In this document: piece by piece, positions 1 to 8,124 of the stretch
Position numbering within the stretch: position 1 is the stretch's first letter
Layout of the letters: each line of letters starts with the position of its first letter
DNA from: Flavobacteriales bacterium
Lineage (GTDB): Bacteria > Bacteroidota > Bacteroidia > Flavobacteriales_F > PHOS-HE28
Reading direction: 5' to 3'
DNA: 64,000 nucleotides
NCBI GenBank assembly: GCA_016788205.1
Contig: JAEUTA010000003.1
Span: 124,001-188,000 of the forward strand
Made by a program: the position numbers and the translations under genes
Notes under the pieces: model-generated
Told to the model about the DNA's origin: nothing
The model's input: the letters and a program-made list of their open reading frames with translations, nothing else
Database searches by the model: none

Positions 1-456
1 GGTGCTTCGGTCTTCCACCTCACCGAACCGATCGTGTCGCTGTTCGGTGGCGACGAGGATCGTTTATTGAGACGCTTCGCTGCGCACGGCGAACTGCGGA
101 TCGATGGGGATCGATGGATCTGGCTGCCGAAGTTCTTCGTGGCCCAGCAGGGAGCGAGCCGCGAGATCAATGTCGGTGGTCTGATCCACCGTCGTATCGG
201 GCTGGATAGCCGTTACACCACCGACAAGAATTCATCGGCGATCTTCGTCGGTTGTTTTTACCGCGTTGGCGATGCGGTCGTGCCCACCGTGCAGTTCGAA
301 TGGGAGCGACGACTGGTCGCCGCGCTGAACTACGACATCACATTGAGTCCGCTTAGGAATACTACGATGTACCGGGGAGGAATGGAGCTCAGCGTGCAAT
401 GGATCGGCGTGTTCCGCGACAAGCGGATGCGGTTGCCGAAGGGAAGGGCGCAATGA
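1..456 (+). CDS. PorP/SprF family outer-membrane protein, C-terminal part
   Basis: This is the 3' end of a gene that enters from the left edge. The frame is open from base 1, so the first GTG at 34 is probably internal. The visible 151 residues match the end of PorP/SprF family beta-barrel proteins of the type IX secretion and gliding system: a GCFYRVGDAVVPTVQFEW strand region, the NYDITLSPL stretch, then RGGMELSVQW near the end. Members of this family usually follow the gene of a gliding-type surface protein and are thought to help its export or anchoring. The gene converges on ispG with only 3 bases between the stops. The N-terminal two thirds are outside the window. Confidence 0.8.
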   Translation, partial: GASVFHLTEPIVSLFGGDEDRLLRRFAAHGELRIDGDRWIWLPKFFVAQQGASREINVGGLIHRRIGLDSRYTTDKNSSAIFVGCFYRVGDAVVPTVQFEWERRLVAALNYDITLSPLRNTTMYRGGMELSVQWIGVFRDKRMRLPKGRAQ

Positions 457-459
457 ACA

Positions 460-2424
460 TCACGCGGAAGCGTGCTCTTCCGCCTCCACCCAATCCCCAT
501 GTTCGCGGATCAACGCGATCAACTCGTCAACCGCCTTATCGCTGGGAACGTTACGCTTCACCACCTCCTTTTCCTTGTAGAGCGTGATCACACCAGCACC
601 TGTGCCCACGTAACCATAATCCGCATCGGCCATCTCGCCTGGACCATTCACGATGCAGCCCATGATGCCGATCTTGATCCCTTTCAAATGGCTGGTGCGC
701 GCACGGATCTTGGCCGTTGTCTCCTGTAGATCGAAGAGGGTTCGGCCACAGCTCGGGCAGCTGATGTATTCGGTCTTGCTGGTGCGCGTGCGTGTGGCTT
801 GAAGGATCCCGAACGCGGTACGACAGACGAGGTCTTCACGCCCACCGTCCTCGTCAGCGATGAAAATGCCGTCGCCCAGTCCATCGATGAACAGAGGGCC
901 GATGTCCGTACTGCTGTGGAGAACGAGATCGTCATTGCTGACGTCGCCATAAGCGCGCCCGATGATCACCGGAGTTTCGCAACCGGCTTCCATCAACGCC
1001 AGGAACAAGCGACGTTGCTCCGCCATGCCGTGTGCATTGTATGAATCGATGAGCAAAGCGGCTGTGGGGTCCTGCTTCAACGCATCGATCAACGTGTCGT
1101 TCACCATCGGCAACGTCGCATACACGATGTTGAGCCGTGGATGACGCTCAGCGCCGGCGAGGTAGGCGTCAATGGTGTGGAACGGGTAATGCCGGTCCTT
1201 GCTTTTGTCTTTCAGCCAAGTGGCATGTTCCTGCACGATCCCGAGCGTTCCAGGGATGGCGAAGTCGATGCTGTTCTTGCCGATGAAGACGTAGTCGCAC
1301 GCTTGATCCGTGATGTTCCACTTGTCCAGCGGTACGCTGTAGCGGTAACCCCAAGCGAACAGCGTGGCGGGTGTGATCCTCTCCTTCGCGCTGAGGTCGG
1401 CCATCACCACGGGTACGTGACGTGCACCGATATTGAGCACCTCGTGCGTGTGGCGGCGTGCATGTCCGAACGGATCGATCGGCACTTTCGCGATCGCTGG
1501 GATCGGTTCGTGCGTTGACCGGTCGGAGTAGCGAGCGACCAACGCGCGGGCTACCGGGATCTCGAACTCGGGATCTTCCGTGAGACTTACGCGGACTGTA
1601 TCGCCGATACCATCCTCGAGCAATGCTCCGATACCAGCAGCGCTCTTCACGCGACCATCTTCACCATCACCGGCTTCAGTAACACCGAGATGCAGCGGGT
1701 AGTCCCAGCCTTCCTGCATCATGCGGTGTACGAGCAAACGGTACGCCTGCACCATCACCTGTACGTTGCTGGCCTTCATGCTCAGCACGATCTCGTGGTA
1801 GTTCTCGTCGCGACAGATGCGCAGGAACTCGAACGCGCTCTCCACCATGCCCTGTGGGGTATCGCCGTAACGGTTCAGGATGCGGTCGCTGAGGCTGCCG
1901 TGGTTGGTGCCGATGCGCATCGCGGTGCCGTGCTCTTGGCAGATCTTCACCAATGGGGTAAAGCGTTCGCGGATGCGTTCCAGCTCGGCGTCGTACTGTG
2001 CGTCGGTGTATTCGCGCACATCGAACTTCTTCTTGTCGGCGTAATTCCCTGGGTTCACGCGCACTTTCTCAACGAGCCGTGCGGCGATCTCGGCAGCGTT
2101 CGGAGTGAAGTGGATGTCAGCGACCAAGGGCGCGTCGAAACCTGCCGCACGCAGTTGTTTCTTGATCTCGGCCAGATTCTCCGCTTCCTTCTTGCTCGGT
2201 GCGGTGATGCGTACCAACTCACAGCCCGCTTCGATCATGCGGATGCTCTGTGCCACCGTGGCCGCCGTGTCCAGCGTGTCGGTGGTGGTCATGCTCTGCA
2301 GCCGGATCGGATTGTCTCCACCGATGCCGATGACACCGATCCGCACAGCGCGCGTGCGCCAACGTTCGTAGTGTGTCAGGCTGGGGCAGTAGGTCCAGGG
2401 GGCGATGGAGCGGGTCTCGGACAT
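460..2424 (-). CDS. ispG: 4-hydroxy-3-methylbut-2-en-1-yl diphosphate synthase (IspG/GcpE)
   Basis: This iron-sulfur enzyme of the MEP isoprenoid pathway reduces methylerythritol cyclodiphosphate to HMBPP. The 654 residues fit the long Bacteroidota/plant form: an N-terminal TIM barrel, an inserted middle domain and a C-terminal reductase-like domain. The cluster-binding region is visible near the C-terminus as CPSCGRT and later GCIVNGPGEM, giving three cysteines and the glutamate ligand. A -7 box TATCTTCG ends 6 bases before the ATG, which supports this start and suggests a leaderless mRNA. The DUF4230 gene lies upstream on the same strand. Confidence 0.96.
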   Translation of the reverse strand: MSETRSIAPWTYCPSLTHYERWRTRAVRIGVIGIGGDNPIRLQSMTTTDTLDTAATVAQSIRMIEAGCELVRITAPSKKEAENLAEIKKQLRAAGFDAPLVADIHFTPNAAEIAARLVEKVRVNPGNYADKKKFDVREYTDAQYDAELERIRERFTPLVKICQEHGTAMRIGTNHGSLSDRILNRYGDTPQGMVESAFEFLRICRDENYHEIVLSMKASNVQVMVQAYRLLVHRMMQEGWDYPLHLGVTEAGDGEDGRVKSAAGIGALLEDGIGDTVRVSLTEDPEFEIPVARALVARYSDRSTHEPIPAIAKVPIDPFGHARRHTHEVLNIGARHVPVVMADLSAKERITPATLFAWGYRYSVPLDKWNITDQACDYVFIGKNSIDFAIPGTLGIVQEHATWLKDKSKDRHYPFHTIDAYLAGAERHPRLNIVYATLPMVNDTLIDALKQDPTAALLIDSYNAHGMAEQRRLFLALMEAGCETPVIIGRAYGDVSNDDLVLHSSTDIGPLFIDGLGDGIFIADEDGGREDLVCRTAFGILQATRTRTSKTEYISCPSCGRTLFDLQETTAKIRARTSHLKGIKIGIMGCIVNGPGEMADADYGYVGTGAGVITLYKEKEVVKRNVPSDKAVDELIALIREHGDWVEAEEHASA

Positions 2425-2430
2425 CGGGTG

Positions 2431-2438
2431 CGAAGATA
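2431..2438 (-). promoter_or_regulatory. -7 promoter box of ispG
   Basis: TATCTTCG on the minus strand fits the Bacteroidota TAnnTTTG box in the TAnnTTCG form common in this window. It ends 6 bases before the ispG ATG. Confidence 0.5.
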
Positions 2439-2447
2439 CCGGGGTGG

Positions 2448-3059
2448 CTAGCCTTTCACAGGTGTGGTCTCGCTTGATGCGTCCACGAATTTCCAGCCGG
2501 AACCCTCGACCAGCGCGCGGATCACCTGAAGCATTTCTTGTTTGCGCTCGGCCGCCGCGTTGAAGAGGCCGCTCTCCGGGATCTTGGCGCGAACCATTTG
2601 TTTGGCCGTGGCCTCCATTTTCGTCAGGTCCTGTGCTGTGAACGGGTTGAAGGTGCCGGCATCCATATCGTAATAGTCCACGTCGTGTTCCATGGAGAGC
2701 ACTTCGGGCGCTGTCATTCCGCGAAGGGTGATGGTCTTGGATGCTTCATCCACGTTCAGGTCCATGCCTTCGAGGTCGTATCCCACGCTCACACGCGCCT
2801 TCACGCGCAGCATGGCCTTCTTCTGAAATGGAGTGAAGTATTTCAGCCAATCGAAAGAAGCCTCCGCATTGGAATAGCTGAATACCTCGTTGAAGTCACC
2901 CTCGACCGTCACCAATTTCATCACCGGGCGGATCCGTTCCAACAAGACGGCGGACGTGACCTGTTCCGTCTTTTGCTCAGGCTCGTAGATGGCGCGGGTA
3001 ATGAAGAATACCAGTAACCCGACACCGACCAACAAAAGGAGCCCTTTGACCTTGTTCAT
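2448..3059 (-). CDS. DUF4230 domain-containing membrane-anchored protein
   Basis: 203 residues. One N-terminal membrane segment (about residues 5-22, rich in Leu and Val) is followed by a soluble domain with the features of the DUF4230 family: a predicted beta strand VTVEGDFNEVFSYS, then a central VGYDLEGMDLNVDEASKTI stretch and a C-terminal helical part. DUF4230 has no established function. The protein is probably anchored in the inner membrane with the domain outside. A -7 box GATCTTTG ends 5 bases before the ATG, so the start is well placed and the mRNA is probably leaderless. The EamA gene lies upstream but ends 15 bases away. Confidence 0.75.
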   Translation of the reverse strand: MNKVKGLLLLVGVGLLVFFITRAIYEPEQKTEQVTSAVLLERIRPVMKLVTVEGDFNEVFSYSNAEASFDWLKYFTPFQKKAMLRVKARVSVGYDLEGMDLNVDEASKTITLRGMTAPEVLSMEHDVDYYDMDAGTFNPFTAQDLTKMEATAKQMVRAKIPESGLFNAAAERKQEMLQVIRALVEGSGWKFVDASSETTPVKG

Positions 3060-3064
3060 CAGTG

Positions 3065-3072
3065 CAAAGATC
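3065..3072 (-). promoter_or_regulatory. -7 promoter box of the DUF4230 gene
   Basis: GATCTTTG on the minus strand, 5 bases before the start codon. It differs from TAnnTTTG only in the first base. Confidence 0.4.
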
Positions 3073-3074
3073 GG

Positions 3075-3992
3075 TCAGCCTTGCGTCAACGGTGCGGGCT
3101 CGATCACTTCGGACTGGTCGCGTTTGCGCTGGAACCAGCCGTTCACGAAGAGACAGATAAGGATGAGGGCGATGCCTAGGTATGAACCGGTCCGTAGCTT
3201 CTCTTCACTGCCCCAGATCAGCAACGCGATCACGATGGTGTAGATCGGCTCCAGGTTCACGGTGAGCACAACGGTGAACGGGGAGAGCTGGCGCATGACG
3301 ACGATGCCGGCCACGAAAGCGAACGAGGTGCAGACCAGGCCGAGCAGCAGATGCCATACGATCGTCATAGGCGGCAATTTCCACAAGGGCGGCGGTAGCG
3401 CATTCGTGCTGAAGAGGTAGATGGCCATACAGAGCGCTGCGCCCGTCATTTCGTAAAAGCCGATGCGCAGTGCGTCGCCGCGCTTGATGAGAACGGCGTT
3501 GATGATGTTGAACCACGCACTGAAAAGCGCGCTGAGCGTGCCAACTATGATGCCTTCGCGATAGCCGCTCTCCAGACCGAATATGAGGAGCAGCGCAGCC
3601 ACGACGATAAGACCCAGCACCACTTCGTAGACCCTGATCTTCCGCTTGAACCAGAAGGGCTCCAGCAGTGCGGTGAACACGGTGCTGGTGCTAAGACAGG
3701 CTACTGCGATGCTGGCTGTGCTGATCTCGATGGCGCCGTAGAACGTGATCCAATGCGCCGTGATGATAAGACTGGTGAGCAGGTAGTGCTTTAGGTCCTT
3801 GGTGGCCGGTGATAGGGAGCGACGCAGCCAAAGCGCACCGAGCGCAAGACCCACCATGGCGATTAGTGTCCGCGTGTACACCAGCGGCATGGTGCTCTGG
3901 TGCTCCTGTATCAGCTTGCCCAAAATGCCGGTGAAGCCCCAGATGAACACCGTGAGGTGCAAGAGGATCAAGGCGTTCCTGCGGGACTGCAT
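3075..3992 (-). CDS. EamA/DMT-family membrane transporter
   Basis: 305 residues and about ten membrane helices in two EamA repeats. The first begins with LHLTVFIWGFTGILGKLI and the second with a GTLSALFSAWFNIINAVLI helix. The family exports or exchanges small metabolites; the substrate cannot be told from sequence. The open frame reaches back to 4142, but that stretch overlaps the upstream gene and is charged. I therefore chose the ATG at 3992 (MQSRRNALILL), which leaves a 41-base gap after the upstream stop. The C-terminal tail is basic (QRKRDQ) and cytoplasmic. Confidence 0.85.
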   Translation of the reverse strand: MQSRRNALILLHLTVFIWGFTGILGKLIQEHQSTMPLVYTRTLIAMVGLALGALWLRRSLSPATKDLKHYLLTSLIITAHWITFYGAIEISTASIAVACLSTSTVFTALLEPFWFKRKIRVYEVVLGLIVVAALLLIFGLESGYREGIIVGTLSALFSAWFNIINAVLIKRGDALRIGFYEMTGAALCMAIYLFSTNALPPPLWKLPPMTIVWHLLLGLVCTSFAFVAGIVVMRQLSPFTVVLTVNLEPIYTIVIALLIWGSEEKLRTGSYLGIALILICLFVNGWFQRKRDQSEVIEPAPLTQG

Positions 3993-4033
3993 GATGGTGC
4001 CGCAAGGTACAGGGCACCGGTGAGCTGTGATCG

Positions 4034-4900
4034 TCAGCGGATCATCCTCAACTTCTCCTTCAAGGTGCCAACCAATGTTTCCTGACGGGCGATCTCTTCG
4101 CTCTTGCGGCTTTGGTCTTCCATGTTCTTCTTGATCTCCCAAACAAGATCATCGGCCTTCTTCGTCATGTTGCGCTCGGTGTCTTGCGCCTTGCGGTTAT
4201 CGCTCAATGCACGATCGCGGTCCCGGATCAATCCGCTCAGTTCCTTCTGGCCGTCTTTGTCCGGTGTGGTGCCTAGTTCTGCTTGAAGAGCGCTAATTCG
4301 AGGGCCCAGATCATCGGCTTCTCGGCGCGAGCGTTCCTGTTCCACCACGGCTTCGGCAGCGCGTTGTTTGCTCTTCTCGATGTTCGCTTCCGCGCGCTCT
4401 TTCTCGCGCTTCAGGTTATCGAGCTCGTTACGAAGCTTGGCAAGGCCGCGTTCCCCAAGGCTCAGTTCCTGCTCCGCGAGTTGGCGTCGCAATTGTGTGC
4501 TGCGCTGTTGCACGAAGGCGAGCCCCCCGTCGTAGATGCGTCCTTCGCTGTTCGGACTGACGAAACCGCTCGTGGTCTCTATCGCCACATGTGCCACTAC
4601 GGAAGGTTGTCCTTTGCGTTGTTCGGCTTTCACGTATACGCGCACAGTGTCAGGCGACACCTGCGGGATCAATGCAGCGATGCCGATCACTTCCTTCTTG
4701 TTGCTCACCGAAGCGCTGATTTTCTTCAGCTCGTCCCGCCAGTAGCTCTCCACGTACTTGGCATCCGTGCCCTCGAAAACGAAGCTGAACGAGGGGTGCA
4801 CACCGTTGCTGTAACCGAAAGATGAAGGCTCCACCGTTACTTGCGAAGCGACGCGAAGTGTAAAGACAAGCGCGAAAAGCAGGGTAGGGATGGATCTCAT
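4034..4900 (-). CDS. Secreted coiled-coil protein of unknown function
   Basis: 288 residues. A signal peptide (MRSIPTLLFALVFTLRVASQ) is followed by a small globular part of about 110 residues and then a long charged helix-rich region (about 135-288) with heptad-like runs of Leu, Arg, Glu and Lys that should form a coiled coil. I do not recognise the family. It is probably periplasmic. The start at 4900 was chosen over an upstream ATG at 4945 because it begins directly at the signal peptide. It lies 41 bases after the DUF502 gene on the same strand and may be co-transcribed with it. Confidence 0.6.
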   Translation of the reverse strand: MRSIPTLLFALVFTLRVASQVTVEPSSFGYSNGVHPSFSFVFEGTDAKYVESYWRDELKKISASVSNKKEVIGIAALIPQVSPDTVRVYVKAEQRKGQPSVVAHVAIETTSGFVSPNSEGRIYDGGLAFVQQRSTQLRRQLAEQELSLGERGLAKLRNELDNLKREKERAEANIEKSKQRAAEAVVEQERSRREADDLGPRISALQAELGTTPDKDGQKELSGLIRDRDRALSDNRKAQDTERNMTKKADDLVWEIKKNMEDQSRKSEEIARQETLVGTLKEKLRMIR

Positions 4901-4941
4901 CGGACGGGTGTCAAGCAATGGACGTGCCGAGGTGGGCAGCG

Positions 4942-5523
4942 TCACTCATCATCGTCCACTTTGGAAACGCCGCCACTCACCACGAATTTCATGATGTCCG
5001 CAGCACGGGCGTCCAGTGGTGTTACGTTCCGGGCCGGTACGATGAGCAAGTTGCCGCTCCATGCGAAAGCGTGGGGGAGATAGACGGCCACCTTGTCCTC
5101 ACCGATGCCGATATGCCCGAGGTCGTGTTGGGTGATGAAACCTACGCGCTCAGCGTCAACACCAGCGCCTATTCTCACCAGCACTGGTCGGTCGAACTTG
5201 CGTTTGCTGCCCACCAGGGCTTCCACCAGGTCCTTCAGCGCGCCGTACATGGTCTTCAGGAACGGGATACGCTGTAGCAGGTCCTCGCCGATGTCCGCAA
5301 TGGGCTGGTATAGAAAGGTGCTGCCCAACCAACCTGCCACGGTGATGATGGCCAGCAGGGTGAGCAACCCGACGCCGGGGATGTCGATGGGGATGATGCC
5401 GTCCAGGAAACGCAGCGACTGCCAAATGGCCCAGAGCATGATGGTGATGGGCACGAGCAGCAGGAGCCCGCGGAAGAAGAAACCGAGCAGGATCCGACCT
5501 ACTCTACGTTTGGTGATGCTCAT
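4942..5523 (-). CDS. DUF502 family membrane protein
   Basis: 193 residues. Two N-terminal membrane helices (about 10-35 and 52-75) flank a short loop with IPGVGLL. They are followed by the DUF502 core, with IADIGEDLLQRIPFLKTMYG and a soluble C-terminal domain. The function is unknown. A perfect -7 box TAGCTTTG ends 7 bases before the ATG, which supports the start and suggests a leaderless transcript. The protein ends in an acidic run (KVDDDE). Confidence 0.85.
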   Translation of the reverse strand: MSITKRRVGRILLGFFFRGLLLLVPITIMLWAIWQSLRFLDGIIPIDIPGVGLLTLLAIITVAGWLGSTFLYQPIADIGEDLLQRIPFLKTMYGALKDLVEALVGSKRKFDRPVLVRIGAGVDAERVGFITQHDLGHIGIGEDKVAVYLPHAFAWSGNLLIVPARNVTPLDARAADIMKFVVSGGVSKVDDDE

Positions 5524-5530
5524 GGCCCAG

Positions 5531-5538
5531 CAAAGCTA
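5531..5538 (-). promoter_or_regulatory. -7 promoter box of the DUF502 gene
   Basis: TAGCTTTG on the minus strand, a full match to TAnnTTTG, ending 7 bases before the start codon. Confidence 0.55.
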
Positions 5539-5566
5539 GACGGACCGTTCCATTTGAAGAGGCACA

Positions 5567-5911
5567 CTACAGCCCTTCGCGCAGCTTCTTCGGCAGCGAA
5601 GCCCGCACCAGGTCATAAGAGTGGTCGGCAAGTTCCAGTAAGAGCTTTCCCGGCACACTTCCATCCGCAGACACCGTGTTCCAATGCTGCTTGTTCATGT
5701 GGTAGCCGGGAATGATCCCCTCATAGCGTTCGCGTAGCTCGATGGCGCGTTCGGGGTCGCACTTCAGGTTCACGCTGGCGAAGGCATCGGCATCCATCAG
5801 GGCGAAGATCTTCCCCGCAACGCGGAAGACCAGCGTCTCTGGACCGAACGGGAAGTCTTCGCTGAAGCCGGACTTCTTGATGCAATGCGCGCGGAACTGT
5901 TCCAACGTCAT
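5567..5911 (-). CDS. MmcQ/YjbR family protein
   Basis: 114 residues, the usual length for the MmcQ/YjbR family, which has a CyaY-like fold often annotated as DNA-binding. Family features are the start MTLEQFRAHCIKKSGFSEDFPFG, the middle FRVAGKIFALM and the C-terminal NKQHWNTVSADGSVP with a YDLV helix. The cellular role is not settled. Its start overlaps the stop of the upstream cyclase gene by 4 bases (ATGA), so the two are translationally coupled. Confidence 0.87.
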   Translation of the reverse strand: MTLEQFRAHCIKKSGFSEDFPFGPETLVFRVAGKIFALMDADAFASVNLKCDPERAIELRERYEGIIPGYHMNKQHWNTVSADGSVPGKLLLELADHSYDLVRASLPKKLREGL

Positions 5912-6669
5912 GGCAGCAAGGCGTAAAGGATCGGGCGGCTCGGCGCGGCGTCGTTCATGAAATGCGCGAGCTGTAGTTCAAGGAGGTAGTCACCATCGCG
6001 CACATCGGCGGGGATGTTGAGCAACTCGGTGATGGTGCGCTCGCGGTCCACGGTGTTCGGGAAATCCCAGAAGGCATGGTGTGCAGCGAGTACACCCCCG
6101 TCTTCCTCGCGGTCAACACTGGGTAGGTCGAGCAGGAGGTGCTTCACCCCGATGCTGCGCAACCAGGCGCACGCCGTGCTTTGCAAATAGGTGGGGTTGC
6201 TGCCGCTCCAGTCGCGCGAAGTATTGTTGGCTTGCGGCAGTGTGCGCAGGATCAACGCTTCAGGCGGACGTTCATTCACTGCGCTGCGCAGTTGCTCCAG
6301 GGTGATCACCTGGTCGGTCTTCGCATCGGGTGCACGGCGCTCTTCCGGCCGGATGCTGATCAGTTGTGCGGTGAAGAAGTAGCGCTTCAGTTGCCCACCA
6401 ACAGGGAACACTTCCGGGGCGATATGTCCAACGCTTTCCGTGTGTGTGCCGTGCCCGTGCGGGTTGAAGAAGATGTTGCGGAAGTTGACCGGTGAGCCGG
6501 ATTTCACGGCGTATTCGATGTCGCCATTGCGCACCGGTTCCATGCGCACGGGGTCGACCCACCATGCGCGAAGCTGGTTCTCTCCATCATGCAGGGCATG
6601 CGAAAGATCGATCGGTTTGGACAGGTCAACGCGGAAGGCGCGACCGTGGTGGGTGATCTCAGCGATCAT
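5908..6669 (-). CDS. Cyclase family protein (kynurenine-formamidase-like metal hydrolase)
   Basis: 253 residues. The protein shows the metal-binding signature of the cyclase/KynB family, HGHGTHTES (residues 71-79), followed by a conserved GHI histidine, and opens with the typical DLSHAL motif. Family members hydrolyse N-formylkynurenine or related amides at a zinc or manganese centre; the substrate here is unknown. The start overlaps the end of hemW by 11 bases and the stop overlaps the start of the MmcQ gene, so the three form an operon. Confidence 0.82.
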   Translation of the reverse strand: MIAEITHHGRAFRVDLSKPIDLSHALHDGENQLRAWWVDPVRMEPVRNGDIEYAVKSGSPVNFRNIFFNPHGHGTHTESVGHIAPEVFPVGGQLKRYFFTAQLISIRPEERRAPDAKTDQVITLEQLRSAVNERPPEALILRTLPQANNTSRDWSGSNPTYLQSTACAWLRSIGVKHLLLDLPSVDREEDGGVLAAHHAFWDFPNTVDRERTITELLNIPADVRDGDYLLELQLAHFMNDAAPSRPILYALLP

Positions 6670-7783
6670 CGTCGGTGACGAAGAGGTCCGATGCGATGCG
6701 GTCCGCGAAATGACGACCCGCTCTGCTCAAAACTAAACGGCCGTCCGCTATGCGCATGCTACCGTTCGACACATGCTGTTGGAAGGCCGACGAGTTGATA
6801 CGCAGGGCATCCACTTCCAGTTTGGCGATGTCCACACCCTTGGCGGTGCGCAGGCCGGTCATCAGGCGCTCGTTGGTGCGCTGCGCGGGGGTGAGCGTTT
6901 CGCTTTCCCAGTAGACTGTTCTTTCATTCAAGGCCTTCACATACCCCGCGTTGTTCGACAGGTTCCAACGCCGCGTGATGCCATCGAACGAATGGGCGGA
7001 GGGCCCGATGCCCAGGTAGGGCACGCCTTCCCAGTAACTCGTGTTGTGGCGCGAGTAGTGCCCGGGTTTGCCGAAATTGCTGATCTCGTAGTGGTCAAGA
7101 CCAGCTGCGTCCATCCGCTCCATCAGCCGGTCGAACTGCGCGCTCTGAGTATCGTCGCCGGGCATGTGTACACCGCCCTTCTTCACTTGGTGCGCCAAGA
7201 CGGTCTTCTCTTCCACGGTGAGGCAGTACGCGCTCAGGTGCGGCATACCATGGTCCAAAGCGATGGTCAGCTGCTCGTCCCACTCCTCGATCGACATCTC
7301 GGGCAGGCCATAGATCAGGTCGATGGTCCAGGTCTTGAAACCGGCCTTGGCGATGAGGTCGATGCTGGTCAAGGCCTGTCGGGCATCGTGGGCGCGGCCC
7401 ATCCACTTCAAGCGCTCATCCCGAAAGCTCTGCGTACCCAGGCTAATGCGTGTGATACCGCCCACTTTCCATTCCGCGAGCCGTTCGGCGGTGATGTCGT
7501 CGGGGTTCGCTTCCAAGGTCATCTCCGCATCGCGCTCCACACGGAAAAGATCCTGCGCTTGTTGAATGAACGTACTGATGCGACCCGGCTCCAACAGGCT
7601 TGGCGTTCCTCCACCGAAGTAGATCGTACCCACACGGCCATCGCCAAGTTCTCTGCTGCGTTTGATCAACTCCAATTCCATGGCATCCAGAACGCCTCCA
7701 CGGTCCTTCGAGGTGCTGAAGTAGAAATCGCAATACGTGCAGGCTTGCCGGCAGAAGGGGATATGGAGGTAGAGGCCGGACAT
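6659..7783 (-). CDS. hemW: Radical SAM haem chaperone HemW
   Basis: 374 residues. The radical SAM cluster motif CRQACTYCDF (cysteines 11, 15 and 18) has the CxxxCxxC spacing, followed by FGGGTPSLL. The N-terminus SGLYLHIPFC and the C-terminal HemW domain are typical. HemW family proteins bind haem and deliver it to respiratory enzymes; older annotation calls them oxygen-independent coproporphyrinogen oxidase. No Cys precedes the first cluster Cys as in true HemN, so HemW is preferred. It is the first gene of the hemW-cyclase-MmcQ run. Confidence 0.9.
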   Translation of the reverse strand: MSGLYLHIPFCRQACTYCDFYFSTSKDRGGVLDAMELELIKRSRELGDGRVGTIYFGGGTPSLLEPGRISTFIQQAQDLFRVERDAEMTLEANPDDITAERLAEWKVGGITRISLGTQSFRDERLKWMGRAHDARQALTSIDLIAKAGFKTWTIDLIYGLPEMSIEEWDEQLTIALDHGMPHLSAYCLTVEEKTVLAHQVKKGGVHMPGDDTQSAQFDRLMERMDAAGLDHYEISNFGKPGHYSRHNTSYWEGVPYLGIGPSAHSFDGITRRWNLSNNAGYVKALNERTVYWESETLTPAQRTNERLMTGLRTAKGVDIAKLEVDALRINSSAFQQHVSNGSMRIADGRLVLSRAGRHFADRIASDLFVTDDDR

Positions 7784-7797
7784 CGTGGACGCTGTAT

Positions 7798-8124
7798 TCA
7801 GAGCTTTGACCAGAACACCGAAAGGGTTTGTTCAGATACGCTACTTGGATAGCGCCAACGATGGAGATCGAAGACAAGTAGCAGTTGGACCATTGCGACC
7901 AGGGCGGACAGGCCGATACGCTTCCTGGTCAACCACCACAGGGCTGCCGAAGGCGCGAGGAATGCAAGCAGATATAACGGTGAATCGAACAGCATGAACC
8001 AAAGTGACATGATACCTTGATTGACACCGATCTCTTCTTGCGCGTTGTATCGATAGCAAAGGACCAAAGTCACAAGCAGAAGGAATGCCGTCCACGACAC
8101 GAAGATGAACTTCGCGCGCTTCAT
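7798..8124 (-). CDS. Small three-helix membrane protein of unknown function
   Basis: 108 residues with three hydrophobic segments (about 7-24, 41-64 and 70-86). I do not recognise the family. Its start overlaps the stop of the upstream histidine kinase by 4 bases, so it is translated with it, and hemW begins 15 bases further on. The association with a sensor kinase suggests an accessory membrane role, but nothing in the sequence shows which. Confidence 0.55.
   Translation of the reverse strand: MKRAKFIFVSWTAFLLLVTLVLCYRYNAQEEIGVNQGIMSLWFMLFDSPLYLLAFLAPSAALWWLTRKRIGLSALVAMVQLLLVFDLHRWRYPSSVSEQTLSVFWSKL

Noticed and set aside
1690..2451. 253-codon open frame opposite ispG
   Set aside because: Shadow of a highly conserved enzyme; no motif of its own.
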